Below, piece after piece: positions 11,840 to 23,600 of a stretch of 64,000 bases of DNA; position 1 is the stretch's first letter; each line of letters begins with the position of its first letter. This stretch comes from Monoplex corrugatus (lineage: Eukaryota > Mollusca > Gastropoda > Littorinimorpha > Ranellidae), in contig CM060307.1 of assembly GCA_030674185.1 (NCBI GenBank), positions 65,874,266 to 65,938,265 on the forward strand. The letters run 5' to 3'. Below the pieces are notes generated by a model. That model ran no database searches and was not told the DNA's origin. It saw only the letters and a program-made list of their open reading frames with translations. A program made the position numbers and the translations under genes.

Positions 11840-12703
11840 CTATTCTACAAGATCTGGCTGAGACATCTTGCTGACGTCAATGCGAGGGTTCCCTTGTTTC
11901 TTTGAGCAGTGGAACTTCTTTGGTTGTAGCCTGATCTTGCAACATACCAGAGAGTGGTCTGTGTCGCAGTCTGCGCTGTGATAAGAGCGAGTGTGGAGAA
12001 CGTTTTTGATAGCGGCACGTCTTACTAGGATCAAATCCAGTTGGTGCCAATGTTTTGAGCGGGGATGCCTCCAGGAGACTTTGTGCTGACGCTTCGTCTT
12101 GAAGAATGAGTTGGCGATGCACAGTTCATGGCAGGCGCAAAACTCAAGCAGTCGCTGTCCATTCTCATTCATTTTCCCCACTCCAAAGGAACCGAGGCAG
12201 AAGGGCCATGAGTCATTGTCTGCACCCACTCTGGCGTTGAAGTCGCCCAGGAGAACAAGTTGTTCTGTCCTGGGGATCTTCCTTATGGTTGATGCAAGAT
12301 TTTTGTAGAACTCATCCTTGGTGTCTGGAGAGGCGGACAGAGTTGGGGCATAAACGCTGATGAGAGTGACATAGCCTTCGGTGGTGTTGAGGCGGAGAGT
12401 CAAGAGTCGTTCTGAACCGCCGCTGCCTGGTTCAATCATGTTCAGCAGGCTGTTCCTTACTGCAAAGCCTACTCCGTGCTCTCTTGGGGCATCAGAACTC
12501 TTTCCTTGCCAGAAGAAGGTGTAGTCCCTTTCCTTTAGTGTTCCTGAGTCAGCCAGCCGTGTTTCCTGCAGAGTGGCAATGTCCACATTGAGCCTCTTTA
12601 GTTCGCTGTTTATGACGGCGGTTTTTCTGGCGTCGCTGATGTCTTGCAGATCTTGGGAGAGCCCAGGCATCATTGTTCGGACATTCCAACAGCCCAGTTT
12701 CAC
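11840..12703 (-). pseudogene. LINE AP endonuclease domain, interrupted by TAG
   Basis: 287 codons beginning around VKLGCWNVRTM (the first codon here is GTG, so the true start lies upstream). Endonuclease motifs in order: ATLQETRL, GVGFAVRNSLL, TLISVYAPT, LLGDFNARVG, SWRHPRSKHWHQLDLILV and DTDHSLV, covering the catalytic Glu, Asn/Asp and His residues of the exonuclease-endonuclease-phosphatase fold. It cleaves target DNA for target-primed reverse transcription. It ends at TAG in QPDLVE*; the same frame continues FAEAFQREYDAL into the RT ORF, so this looks like one nonsense mutation in an originally fused ORF, probably CAG to TAG. Confidence 0.85.
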
Positions 12704-13527
12704 TGCTGATCCTTTTCCTGATCCGTTTCTTGAATTTTAATTTTTCTTTTTGTTTGGTGCGGTAATTAACGACCTGCTTGTCAGATTTTCTCCTAATCTT
12801 CATGCACCCAATGAAGAAGGCAGGTCGTGGCGGGACAGCACCTAACTGGCTGGGGGCTGCCTAGCTTAGGTGGGCGGTAGCTGTCCAGTAAGACACGAAG
12901 GTCTCTCCCACCGTCAAAAGCAACCCCTGGCGTCAGCTCTACGCCAGTTGAGCAATGACTTATCACCGGTATCTGTTGTTTCCGTGTTGTGCCGACACTA
13001 GTGTTAGTAGCGAGGCTGGAGTGTCCTCTCCAGGTCGTAGGTGCAGAGTGTTTGTGGATGAATGGACGGATGTAAGCCTGGGCAGTGTAATATGGAAGAC
13101 AGGCTGTTGCCCATGCAACTTGTCCCCCCTCTCCACCTCGCTGACAGATCCAAAGGAACAGCAGGGCTGTTACGTTTTGGTGCCAACGCGGCCGCAGGAG
13201 CTGCCGGAAAGTGACAAAGTTTGCCATCCGACCGCCTTAGGGGCCCCACACCGGATTTACTGTCAGGGTTTACTCCCTTAGCTAGATAGCCGCGGGTAGC
13301 TCTCCAGAGCTGGCGCCCTTTGATGGATCTAATTTATTTCCACCAGGGTTTCTAGCCACCCTCCTCACCATCCTCCTGAGAGGACTGGTGGGGTTGCTGG
13401 TTTAGTCGCCATCAATTCGACTCTGTGACAGGTAGTACTGGGTTCCAGGTTACCAGTAGCGGATACATTTATCCGACCTGACCATGAACAATATAAGTCC
13501 ATTATCATGATATTCATCAACTGAAGA

Positions 13528-13721
13528 TTAACCCTCTGAATCCCGCACCCTGTCCACCAGCATCCTGCATTGTCAAGCACGCTAACAAAGCAAAAATTTA
13601 ACCCTTTGATTTCCCTCACCCTATCCACCAGCTTCCTGCAGGAAGTTGGTGGATAGGGTGAGGGAATCAAAGGGTTAAGTTTTCGCAGTTGGTTGATAGA
13701 GTGCGGAAGTCAAAGGGTTAA
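13528..13721 (+). mobile_element. TTAA-bounded foldback MITE, copy B
   Basis: Same architecture and orientation as copy A: left arm from TTAACCCTCTGAATCCC, inner palindrome 13598-13678 (TTAA-bounded, centre CTTCCTGCAGGAAG), right arm ending CAAAGGGTTAA. Confidence 0.7.
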
Positions 13722-14032
13722 GTGGCTTGGTCATCTGACCTGAATGCTGTCCCACCCGTTGGCTCAACAAGCACATAGAAAAAGATATCTCGATGTGTAG
13801 TGAGAGGCAGACAATAGATTACCTGGATGATGTAAAAAAAAAAAGTCTTGACGACACCGGGCATTTCTTCACCTCACACCTTCCAGCTTCCTCTTGACCA
13901 TCAACTCCTTCTGTCCTTGACACCTGTGATGATAGAAGTAGACAAATAACAGAAGAAGTTAAGATAAATCAGATCCCGTGTGTATGTTTTCCTTGGTATA
14001 CAGAGTTTGAGATTGTTGGAGTTTTGTTGTTG

Positions 14033-14530
<498 letters not shown>

Positions 14531-14539
14531 TTTCTTTTC

Positions 14540-15289
14540 TTTTGTTTTTGTGTGTGTTTTTTTCTTCCTACATTTTGTGATTTTGTTTCTTTGAAATCTT
14601 TTGTGCTCGCTAGAGAAAGGCCGGCTGATCGAAAATTTGCGCCACTTAGTTTTATTCCTGAGATAAGCATTCTCCTGGTATTTTTCCTGCGTTTCTGGTT
14701 TCCGTTTGTTTTCGTTTTTATTTTGTTGCTTCAATCATCCTTAACGACAATGTCAGCAGCACCAGCATCATTATCATTAACAAGCAACCAACTTTGCTCA
14801 TGAATAAGGAAATACATAGATTATAATTTGTGAGGTAATTTTGATTGTCAAAGTGTTAATGCTGTAATACTGAAGTTATGATGTTTTTCCTGTATATGAA
14901 TTAGAATTTTTCTGTGTTTTTATCGTCATTCAAAATATTGATTATAATTTTATGTACAACTGTTGCCTGCCACAAACACACACACACACACGCACGCAAA
15001 CATAGCACACACACGCACACACACACACACACACACACATATATTCTTACACACACACGCGCGCACAGCAACGCACACGCACGCACGCACACACACGTAT
15101 ATACACACGCACACGTACACACACACACACACGTAAGCACGCACACATACACAACAATATATATACACAGTATGTCTCTTTATTCATATGAAAAATCTAT
15201 TATTTTTTCGTTACATAAGTCAGTGTTTAAATTTTAATATTCTGTGGTTTCTTATGTGTCTTCTTACTTGTATAGCTTAAATGTTTGTT

Positions 15290-15290
<1 letters not shown>
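14540..15290. other. Intron 2, AT-rich with a (CA)n tract
   Basis: (CA)n-rich block at about 14975-15150. No coding signal. Confidence 0.6.
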
Positions 15291-15511
<221 letters not shown>

Positions 15512-15557
15512 GTATATATATGTATATGCATGCGTGAATGTGTGTTTCCTCTTTCAG

Positions 15558-15716
15558 CATTTCATGTTTGTGGTGGACGCTGTGGACCTGGTGTGTAGCA
15601 TGTTCGTCAACGAGCCCAAACGAGATCAAGAGAAAGCATGCTTTGTGCAAACGCTGGCTGCATTGCACGTGACCTATGCTGACTTCCTGGCCAACAACAT
15701 GACTGGTTCCCACCCT
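15558..15716 (+). CDS. Exon 3 of the membrane glycoprotein gene
   Basis: 53 codons, phase 0/0, between TTCCTCTTTCAG and CCT|GTAAGT. Encodes HFMFVVDAVDLVCSMFV, KACFVQTLAALHVTYADF and NNMTGSHP: two cysteines and one sequon, continuing the ectodomain. The amphipathic spacing fits a helical segment; no family recognised. Confidence 0.8.
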
Positions 15717-15744
15717 GTAAGTCACATGCACACACCATTTCTGT

Positions 15745-15775
15745 CCTCCTCCTCCTCCTCCTCTCTCTCTCTCTC

Positions 15776-15813
<38 letters not shown>

Positions 15814-16030
15814 CCCCTCATCTGTCTGTCTGTGTGTCTGTCCGGCTGGCTGGCTGTCTGTCTGTCTGTCTTTGTCGGTCGGTCGGTCGGTCGGTCGGTC
15901 AGTCTGTCTGTCGGTCGGTCGGTCGGTCGGTCGGTCAGTCTGTCTGTCGGTCGGTCGGTCTGTCGGTCGGTCGGTCAGTCTGTCTGTCTGTCGGTCGGTC
16001 GGTCGGTCGGTCTGTCTGTCTGTCTGTCTT
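15745..16030. repeat. (CT)n followed by GTCT/GGTC tetranucleotides
   Basis: (CT)n about 15745-15815, then (GTCT)n and (GGTC)n blocks separated by CAGTCTGTCTGTC, a higher-order pattern repeated three to four times between 15870 and 16020. Confidence 0.9.
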
Positions 16031-16142
16031 CCGTAATCGTGTCTCTCCATTTTTTAGTTCTGAAATGATAAAGCATAATAAAAATGAAAAAAAAAATCGC
16101 GAGCTTGTGTGCCTACATAATTTTATTCATTTGTTCCGTTTT

Positions 16143-16695
16143 TTTACCTGCTTTTTTTCTCTCAAACTTGTTTCTATTCATTTCTAGAGAAAGAATATGT
16201 ACCTCAGCCGATACCCGCTTATTTCGAATCCCAACTTTTCGAACAAAATCATATGGTGAGCGATCCTTTTCTTTTCAAGCCCCTTCCTCATGGAATTCAC
16301 TTCCCTACCCGCTGAGGCACAAAACAAGTCTTCAGTCATTTAAATCTGGCTTGAAAACGCATCTCTTTCCTCTCTGAAATTTATTAACCTAAAAGAGCTA
16401 TGCTGTCTGCGCGCTAGCGTGCTTCTGTGTATGTTATTGCTGTGCGCCTATAGATATGTCTCGGGGTGGGAGGAGGATATGTGTGTGTGTGCCAGAGAGT
16501 AGGTACTAATATTTGATATTATTAACGGTGTGTATGTGCTTGTGGGATGGAGTGACAGAGGTCCGCCATGTATGATGAAAATTATATTAGGCCTATGTTT
16601 CTATGTTCGATGTAATGTGTATTGTACAGTTTGTAAGCGCTTAGGGCTTTCCAGAAAGATTAGGCGCTCTAAATGCCCTTAATAATAATATATAA
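16143..16695 (+). mobile_element. CR1/L2-like LINE 3' fragment
   Basis: 16185-16377 encodes the typical C-terminus of this LINE group (DTRLFRIPTFRTKSYGERSF, APSSWNSLPYPLRHK, SFKSGLKTHLF), stop TGA. A 3' UTR follows with AAGCGCTTAGGGC near 16640 and a terminal AATAATAAT run. 5'-truncated; independent of the LINE at 15290. Confidence 0.8.
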
Positions 16696-16919
16696 TAGAA
16701 CTGGCAACAAAAAGCATAATATGTGCTTTGTTTTTAACTGATTTATCGTTCGGTCGGTTTCTTGTTTGGCTGAATGGCTGGGTGGGTTCAGTTAGCGGTT
16801 CATTCGCCATGCTGGCGCGTATCCTGAAAACGTCTGCCTGTCAGTTGTGTTTGTTTGTCTTTCACCTTGTCTGCTTGTCTGCCCTTGATTCCTGATCACT
16901 ATTATTTCTCTGCTTGCAG

Positions 16920-16955
16920 GAAGCTCAAGCCTCTTGTGAAGGACATGCTTTTAGG
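16920..16955 (+). CDS. Exon 4, 36-nt microexon
   Basis: Exactly 12 codons (EAQASCEGHAFR) between CTCTGCTTGCAG and AGG|GTAAGT, phase 0/0. Strong splice sites, one cysteine, and a clean join to exons 3 and 5 support it. Because it is in frame it could be skipped without disrupting the protein. Confidence 0.75.
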
Positions 16956-17129
16956 GTAAGTGTTTTATTCCACTTTACATGATGAGTTCCTTGCCCGTGA
17001 CATAAAACCACTGGCCTGTTCGATGTTCCTCTTGTTGCTCCCCTTGCTCCCTATCAATATAGTGGTGTCAGCTTAATTTAATACTTCATAATCCCTTATA
17101 CGTTCCCTCTCTCCCCTGTCTCCATTTCA

Positions 17130-17238
17130 AAATCTTGCCAGCGCGTAGGATTTTTGTGTAGGCTCAAGAAGCCTGCCAGGTAAAAGCGGGTAGTTTGGGG
17201 TGAAGCGCATATGGAATGATCCGAGCACGATGGATCCC
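17130..17238 (-). repeat. Short interspersed core repeat, copy 1
   Basis: On - it reads similarly to 27185-27315 (-), 31465-31600 (+) and 34940-35075 (+): conserved peptide-like order (S-ICA-P--...YLA-SLSL-K) and GCGCATATGGAAT on +. Abuts MITE copy C at 17241. Confidence 0.55.
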
Positions 17239-17240
17239 TC

Positions 17241-17461
17241 TTAACCCTTTGACTCCTGCACCCTATCCATAACCTTTTGATTTCTTGCACCCTATCCACC
17301 AACTGCAAAAACTTAACCCTTTGACTCCCTCACCCTATCCACCTGCTTCCTGCAGGAAGCTGGTGGATGGGGTGGGGGAGTCAAAGGGTTAAGTTTTTGG
17401 TTTGCTAGGTTGGTTGACAATGCAGGATGCTAGTGTACAGGTGCGGGAGTCAAGGGGTTAA
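17241..17461 (-). mobile_element. TTAA-bounded foldback MITE, copy C, inverted
   Basis: Inverted relative to A and B: the arm with CCAACTGCAAAAACTTAA comes first and the GACAATGCAGGATGC arm last. Inner palindrome 17313-17392. Part of the first arm (CACCCTATCCA) is duplicated. Confidence 0.65.
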
Positions 17462-17594
17462 AAATCATCAAAGGCCAGTCTACATAATCGAAGTTTTCTG
17501 TGTTTGTGTCGGTGTGTATGCGTGTGCGCGTGTGTGTACGTGTTTGTGTGTAAAAATGAATGCGTACGTGAAAGTCTCTCTCTGAGTCTGTCTC

Positions 17595-17600
17595 TGTCTT

Positions 17601-17643
<43 letters not shown>

Positions 17644-17694
17644 TTGTCTGTTTGTCTGTTTGTCTGTCTGTCTGTCTGTCTCTGTCTCTTTCTG

Positions 17695-17770
<76 letters not shown>

Positions 17771-17890
17771 CTTTCTCTCCTCTTTCTCTCTCCTCTCGCC
17801 TCTTGCAAAATTTTAACGATTAAAAATCAATAGGACAAAGCCGATTTACACCCGCCCCCCACCCCCTCTGTGTGTGTGTGTGTGTGTGTG

Positions 17891-17923
<33 letters not shown>

Positions 17924-17985
17924 GTGTGTGTGTGTGGTGTTGTGTGTGTGTGTGAGTGTGTGTGTGTGTGGTGTGTGTGAGTGTG

Positions 17986-18018
<33 letters not shown>

Positions 18019-18033
18019 TGTGTGTCTGTGTCT

Positions 18034-18112
<79 letters not shown>
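17595..18112. repeat. (TGTC)n, (CT)n and (GT)n tracts
   Basis: (TGTC)n with TGTT variants about 17595-17690, (CT)n about 17700-17795, (GT)n with sporadic variants about 17870-18112, in intron 4. Confidence 0.95.
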
Positions 18113-18304
18113 ATATCTTGAGGTCAGAACTTTTTACACACAAAGCGTGCTTTATGCGCATGCCTAAAATCAATATACGTGTCTCATGCTGACAACATTT
18201 GATATAAAATCAGACAAGATGTTTGGTTGTTCGATATTTAGAGTTATATTCAAGTCCAAAGCGAGAATAAATCCAACTTTCTTTTTCAGTCACTCTTGTG
18301 AAAG

Positions 18305-18348
18305 TTCGTTTGTTCGTTCGTTCGTTCGTTCGTTCGTTCGTTTGTGTT

Positions 18349-18437
<89 letters not shown>

Positions 18438-18792
18438 TGTGTCTGTGTGTGTGTCTGTGTGTGTGTGTGTGTGTGAGTATGTGTGTGGGTGTAGGTATGA
18501 GAGGTGGGCATTTATCAGTACATTAAGTAAACCTGATAATAAACTGTTCATGGTGATCGTATGTGCACGCACATTTGTGTGTGCGTGCGTGCATAGCGTG
18601 TGTGTATATCCGTGTGTGTGTCTGTATGTCTGTGTATACGCGTGTGTGCGTGGTGTGTGTGTGCGTGTGTGTGCGTTCATATGCGTGTGTGTGTGTGTGT
18701 GTTTGTCTGTTATCTGTCTGTCTGTCTGTCTGTCTGTGTGCGTGCGTGCACATGTGTGTGTGTATGTGTCTGTGTCTGTGCGTGTGCGCATA

Positions 18793-18834
<42 letters not shown>

Positions 18835-18920
18835 GTGTGTGTGTGTGTTTGTGTGTACATGCGTATTTTGTATGATGTGTGCGTGCGTATGGTTTGTGTG
18901 TGTGTGCCTGCGTACGTGTT
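18305..18920. repeat. (GTTC)n and long GT-rich tract
   Basis: (GTTC)n at 18305-18341, (GT)n 18350-18475, then imperfect GT/GC-rich repeats to about 18920. Confidence 0.9.
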
Positions 18921-19123
18921 TGTGTGTGCGCCTCGTGCGCACGTGCACGTATATGTTTGTGCTTGTAATCATTCTACTTCTTACTACTTTATTCACCTAC
19001 AACAGTAGTAAAAAGATTTAAAAAATAAATAAATAAATAGATAAATAAATAAAACTCTGGGAAGGAGCCGGACAGCAGAAGATCCATCAGAGGAGAAACC
19101 TCGTCAGGCAAGTGTTTGGCCCC

Positions 19124-19275
19124 TTAACCCTTTCACTCCCGCACCCTATCAGTCAGCTTCCTATGGGAAGCTAGTATATATAGGATTAGGAAGTGAAAAG
19201 GTTAACTTTTTGTTTCGCTGTCATGGCTGATAATGCTGGATGCTGGTGGATAGGGTGAGGGAGTCAAAGGGTTAA
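19124..19275 (-). mobile_element. TTAA-bounded foldback MITE, copy D, shortened
   Basis: TTAACCCTTTCACTCCCGC at 19124, a degenerate palindrome (CTTCCTATGGGAAG centre) to TTAA at 19202, then the outer arm with GATAATGCTGGATGCTGG ending GGGTTAA. Lacks one outer arm; same orientation as copy C. Confidence 0.6.
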
Positions 19276-19379
19276 CTCCTGACACTCTAAGGGGCCCGGG
19301 GCCACATCCAGGTCATGACCCCTGGATGCTCCTCTCCTGTCACCAACAGTTGTTTATACAATATTGACGGGCGATATGT

Positions 19380-19540
19380 GCAGTTGTCAGGTGGGTGAAA
19401 CAGTCGAACTTCCAATTGTAAGGTTTGGGTTCGATACTGTGTGGACAAATCCCGCCTGGTGGGTAAGGGGTGGAGATCTTTCCGATTGATCGACATCAAC
19501 ATGTGTGCACACCTGTTGGTACCTAACCTCCATTCGTGTG
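19380..19540 (+). mobile_element. SINE 5' part (tRNA-like head)
   Basis: Contains a B-box-like GGGTTCGATACT, then GGTAAGGGGTGGAGATCTTT, ACATGTGTGCACACCTG and CATTCGTGTGTAT. The same body occurs at 51340-51580 and 56560-56880. The element stops at TGTGTAT where a LINE is inserted, and resumes after it at about 20155. Confidence 0.65.
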
Positions 19541-20155
19541 TATCATCATCATCATCATCATCATTATTATTATCATCATCATCAACATGTGCCCTGCCAC
19601 ATGGCGTTGGCGATCATGGCCCTCCATATGCATCATTCCCTTGTCGCCGCAAGCACATCTTCCACCCTCTCTGTCCTCAGCTGCCCTGCAAGTCCGTCAA
19701 TATTTTCTCCCTGGGTCTACCTGGTGCTCTCTTTCCCTCCAGATTTCCTGTAGTGACCCAGATGCTCTAATTCCCCTTTCCTCATAAAATGGCCTATGAA
19801 TGTTGCTTGTCTTTTCCCAATCTTCCTTATGAATGCTCTTCTTGTGTCTGCCTCCATTAAAATTTTCTCGTTTGTTTTCTCTACTGGCCATGAAACTCTC
19901 AACATTCTTCTTAGAAACCACATCTTGGATGCCTCAATCTTGCTCTGGCTTTGCGTGTTGACTGTCCACGCCTCACAACCGTATAACATTATCGGTCCAT
20001 CTAACATTCAAGAACTCTCTTCCTGATGTTAATTGATAGGCATTTGTTGATAAGAATGCTTTTCATCTTCTTGAATGCTGTTTTGGCTCGGCCAATTCTG
20101 CTGACTCTTTCTGATGTGTATCTGCCGTCTGGTGAGATGACCGTTCCCAGATATT
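19541..20155 (-). mobile_element. 5'-truncated LINE inserted inside the SINE
   Basis: Reverse-strand copy of the (GAT)n-tailed family. Tail (ATC)n at 19542-19585; then, on -, the C-terminal region and LYGCEAWTVN, KTAFKKM, and KYLGTVISPDGR at the truncation point. Frame restored stretches are at 19717-20007 and 20001-20213. It separates the SINE head (to 19540) from SINE-derived sequence (from 20155). Confidence 0.8.
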
Positions 20156-21845
20156 TATATGCACACAGAATATCAAATATGTACGTTATGTGTATATGCA
20201 CACAGAATATCAAATATGCACGTTATGTGTATATGCATACAGAAGATCAAATATGCACGTTATGTATATATGCATACAGAAGATCAAATATGCACATTAT
20301 GTGTATATGCATACAGAAGATCAAATATGCACGTTATGTGTATATGCATACAGAAGATTAAATATGAACGTTATGTGTATAAACTATGCACGTTATGTGT
20401 ATGTGCACATAGAATATCACATATGCACGTTATATGTGTATGCACACAAAATATCAAATATGTAGGCTACGTTATGTGTATATCACACAGAAGATCAAAT
20501 ATGCACGTTATGTGTATATGCATACAGAAGATCAAATATGCACGTTATGTGTATATGCATACAGAAGATCAAATATGCACGTTATGTATATATGCATATA
20601 GAAGATCAAATATGCACGTTATGTATATATGCATACAGAAGATCAAATATGCATGTTATGTGTATATGCATACAGAAGATCAATATGCACGTTATTTGTA
20701 TGTGCATACAGAAGATTAAATATGAACGTTATGTGTATATGCATACAGAAGATCAAATATGCACGTTATGTGTATATGCATACAGAAGATCAAATATGCA
20801 CGTTATGTGTATATGCATACAGAAGATTAAATATGAACGTTATGTATATAAACTATGCACGTTATGTGTATGTGCACAAAGAATATCACATATGCACGTT
20901 ATATGTGTATGCACACAGAATATCAAATATGCATGTTATGTGTGTATGCACACAGAAGATCAATATGCACGTTATGTGTATATCACACAGATATCAAATA
21001 TGCACGTTATGTGTATATCACACAGAATATCAAATATGCACGTTATGTGTATATCACACAGAATATCAAATATGCACGTTATGTGTATATCACACAGAAT
21101 ATCAAATATGCACGTTATGTGTATATCACACAGAATATCAAATATGCACGTTATGTGTATATCACACAGAATATTAAATATGCACGTTATGTGTATATCA
21201 CACAGAATATTAAATATGCACGTTATGTGTATATCACACAGAATATCAAATATGCACATTATGTGTATATCACACAGAATATTAAATATGCACGTTATGT
21301 GTATATCACACAGAATATCAAATATGCACGTTATGTGTATATCACACAGAATATCAAATATGCACGTTATGTGTATATCACACAGAATATCAAATATGCA
21401 CGTTATGTGTATATGCACACAGAATATTAAATATGCACATTATGTGTATATGCACACAGAATATCAAATATGCACGTTATGTGTATATCACACAGAATAT
21501 CAAATATGCACGTTATGTGTATGTGCACACAGAATATCAAATATGCACGTTATGTGTATATCACACAGAATATCAAATATGCACGTTATGTGTATATCAC
21601 ACAGAATATTAAATATGCACATTATGTGTATATGCACACAGAATATTAAATATGCACGTTATGTGTATATGCACACAGAATATCAAATATGCACGTTATG
21701 TATATATGCACACAGAATATCAAATATGCACGTTATGTGTATATCACACAGAAGATCCAGATGCACGTTATGTGTATGTGCACACAGAATATCAAATATG
21801 CACGTTATGTATATATGCACACAGAATATCAAATACGCACGCTAA
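20155..21845 (+). repeat. 36/37-bp tandem array grown from the SINE interior
   Basis: About 45 units of TATGCACGTTATGTGTATAT plus CACACAGAATATCAAA (36 bp) or the 37-bp GCACACAG/GCATACAGAAGATC variants. The unit matches one internal segment of the SINE (compare GCACATGTAGAATATCAAG and TATGCACATTTAAGATCC at about 56740). The array exits directly into SINE 3' sequence (GCACGCTAAAGATCCTATAA). Because 36 is a multiple of 3 the array carries a 435-codon open frame without coding meaning. The first half is mostly GCATACAGAAGATC units, the second mostly CACACAGAATATC units. Confidence 0.9.
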
Positions 21846-22010
21846 AGATCCTATAAGCCATGTGTATGTCCGTTGGCTTATGGAAACAGGGAAACGCCCA
21901 GCATACACGACCACCGAAGGTAGAGTATGCAGACTGTGCTGCTACTTCTCGCCTGCATAGTGTGTGGGCTGAACAACGTGCATACGCGCCTCGGTGAAAA
22001 CTGGCAATAC
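21835..22010 (+). mobile_element. SINE 3' part after the array
   Basis: TAAAGATCCTATAAGCCATG, TTGGCTTATGGAAACAGGGA and CGCCCAGCATACACGACC: the downstream half of the SINE begun at 19380, in the expected order and orientation. Confidence 0.65.
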
Positions 22011-22057
22011 TGAGAAAAGGTTTATACATGATTTGTTTTATGGATGTGATTTTTCAG

Positions 22058-22128
22058 ATGACTAAAACCTACCTGTGTGCTGAAGATGTCTGCGGGGCGT
22101 TGTTTGACGCCAGGTTGGCCATGGAAAA
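22058..22128 (+). CDS. Exon 5 of the membrane glycoprotein gene
   Basis: 71 nt between GATTTTTCAG and AAAA|GTGAGT, phase 0 start, phase 2 end. Encodes MTKTYLCAEDVCGALFDA then RLAMEK completed by exon 6; two cysteines six residues apart. The frame and phases match exons 4 and 6. Confidence 0.75.
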
Positions 22129-22164
22129 GTGAGTGTTCATAATATATACCAGTGGATTGGTTGC

Positions 22165-22250
22165 TTGGTCGGTCGGTCGGTCGGTCGGTCGGTCGGTCGG
22201 TCGGTCGGTCGGTCGGTTGGTCGATTGGTTGGTTGGTTGGCTGGCTGGCT
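22165..22250. repeat. (GGTC)n/(GGTT)n tract
   Basis: GGTC repeats 22168-22213 grading into GGTT and GGCT repeats to about 22255, just 40 bases inside intron 5. Confidence 0.9.
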
Positions 22251-22339
22251 GGCTGGTTATTTTAAGTTAGTTGAGTTCTAGGGTTATTTTGTCAGACTGA
22301 TTAAATGGTTGATTTGGTTGGTTGATTGATAATCATAAG

Positions 22340-22632
22340 GCGAAGGAGTTCCATTCTGTACCATATGCTTCCGTTGATAATATTTCCCGGCGTCAACCAG
22401 GCCCGAGAGATACAGACATACACGGCATTGGTCAGGCCATATGATCTCGACTGTATGGTCCCAGTCTTCCCAATAAGCCCACAGTACGCTCAGCTCTGGG
22501 TAGGAGCTGACTGGAGCCGAAAAATCCCAAAACGATTTTAAAAATTAACAGGACTCATGAGGATTCGAACCCACAACTTTCTAGTTGTTTGTTCGTTCAA
22601 GCATACGCTAACCACTTAACTATGGCAACCGT
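22340..22632 (-). mobile_element. tRNA-derived SINE, reverse orientation
   Basis: On - the head carries an A-box-like TAGTTAAGTGGTTAGCG (about 22625-22608) and a perfect B box GGTTCGAATCC (22571-22561), followed by an unrelated body to about 22340. A tRNA pseudogene alone is less likely because of the attached body. Different from the SINE at 19380. Confidence 0.6.
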
Positions 22633-22639
22633 TGGTTGA

Positions 22640-23450
22640 TTGAATGGTTGGTTGTAAGAATGCTTGCTTATTGAATGGCTGTTTGGCTACTTCAGGCTAG
22701 CTTGCCTGATTGCTTGCTTGCGAAATTAGTTGATTAGTTGTTTGTGTTAGTTTGATCACTTAGTGTACTGGTCTCTGTAATGTACAAGCTTTGTATTGCA
22801 GTATCATACGTCAATGTTAAAATAGTAAAGTGCAAAAACACGATAAGACTGAAGAAATTTTTAAAATACAAAGGGACATAAAAAAAAAATAATGTATGAA
22901 AAGAAACGAAGAACAGAAAAGAAAAACGAGATGATCAAGGCATTCTAACACTCCTTTTTTTTATTCTGACAAAGAATTATCACAGAAAATACAGACTTTG
23001 TGGTTTTTCAAGATCACTGTGATTTGAAGAAACTTCAGTTTGAATAAAACTTGACGCTCGTCGAGGACAATGAAAAATGTCACGACAATGAAAAGAGAAT
23101 TCAAATCCTGTCCCACGTTCCTGAGAAAGTGCTGTCCACAAGTACTCTCATCAAGAAAATGCTGATTTTAGACGTTCATTTCTTTTTAATCCGTACGTCC
23201 TTGACTTTGACCTCTTGTCCTTCAAATTTATGTATTTTCGACTCCTGTGCGGCCCACATCAGTGACTAACATTTAGTCAACATCCATCCTGAAACGGCTG
23301 TGAAAACCTTGCTTATACATTTTGCTTGTTTGCTTGCTTATACAGTAATGCACACATACATACACACACACACATACACACAAATACATACACACAGAGG
23401 TATACGCACGCGCGCGTACACACAAACACAGACGCATACGCGCAGAGACA
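22640..23450. other. Intron 5, nothing recognised
   Basis: AT-rich, no repeats of note until (CA)n at about 23455-23560. Confidence 0.6.
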
Positions 23451-23455
23451 CACAC

Positions 23456-23539
<84 letters not shown>

Positions 23540-23600
23540 TACACACACACACACACAGAGCAAGAGACAGACAGACAGACACAGACAGACAGACAGACAA
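23345..23600. repeat. (CA)n tract
   Basis: CA-rich from 23345, pure (CA)n about 23456-23533, then (GACA)n, about 140 bases before exon 6. Confidence 0.95.

Larger units (their letters stand above)
9592..13300 (-). mobile_element. Near-complete EN-RT LINE in intron 2
   Basis: A non-LTR retrotransposon read on -: GC-rich 5' region (about 13300-12710), an AP endonuclease, an RT, and a C-terminal domain with a zinc-binding-like pattern CDCCDRDCLSRIGLYSHRRR. It is antisense to the host gene. Three lesions are visible: a TAG between endonuclease and RT (11840-11842), a small in-frame loss in RT motif A, and a deletion/frameshift near 9990-10040. 5' and 3' limits are approximate. A relative of the EN-RT elements widespread in molluscs, amphioxus and fish; clade left open. 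Confidence 0.85.

Noticed and set aside
12793..13227. 144-codon frame on - upstream of the LINE endonuclease
   Set aside because: Falls in the LINE 5' region; I could not recognise a protein and the composition is GC-driven.
20538..21845. 435-codon open frame
   Set aside because: Lies entirely in the 36-bp array; all frames stay open because the unit is a multiple of three and lacks stops.
22561..22632. Functional tRNA gene
   Set aside because: Perfect B box, but acceptor and anticodon arms are not convincing and SINE-like sequence follows.
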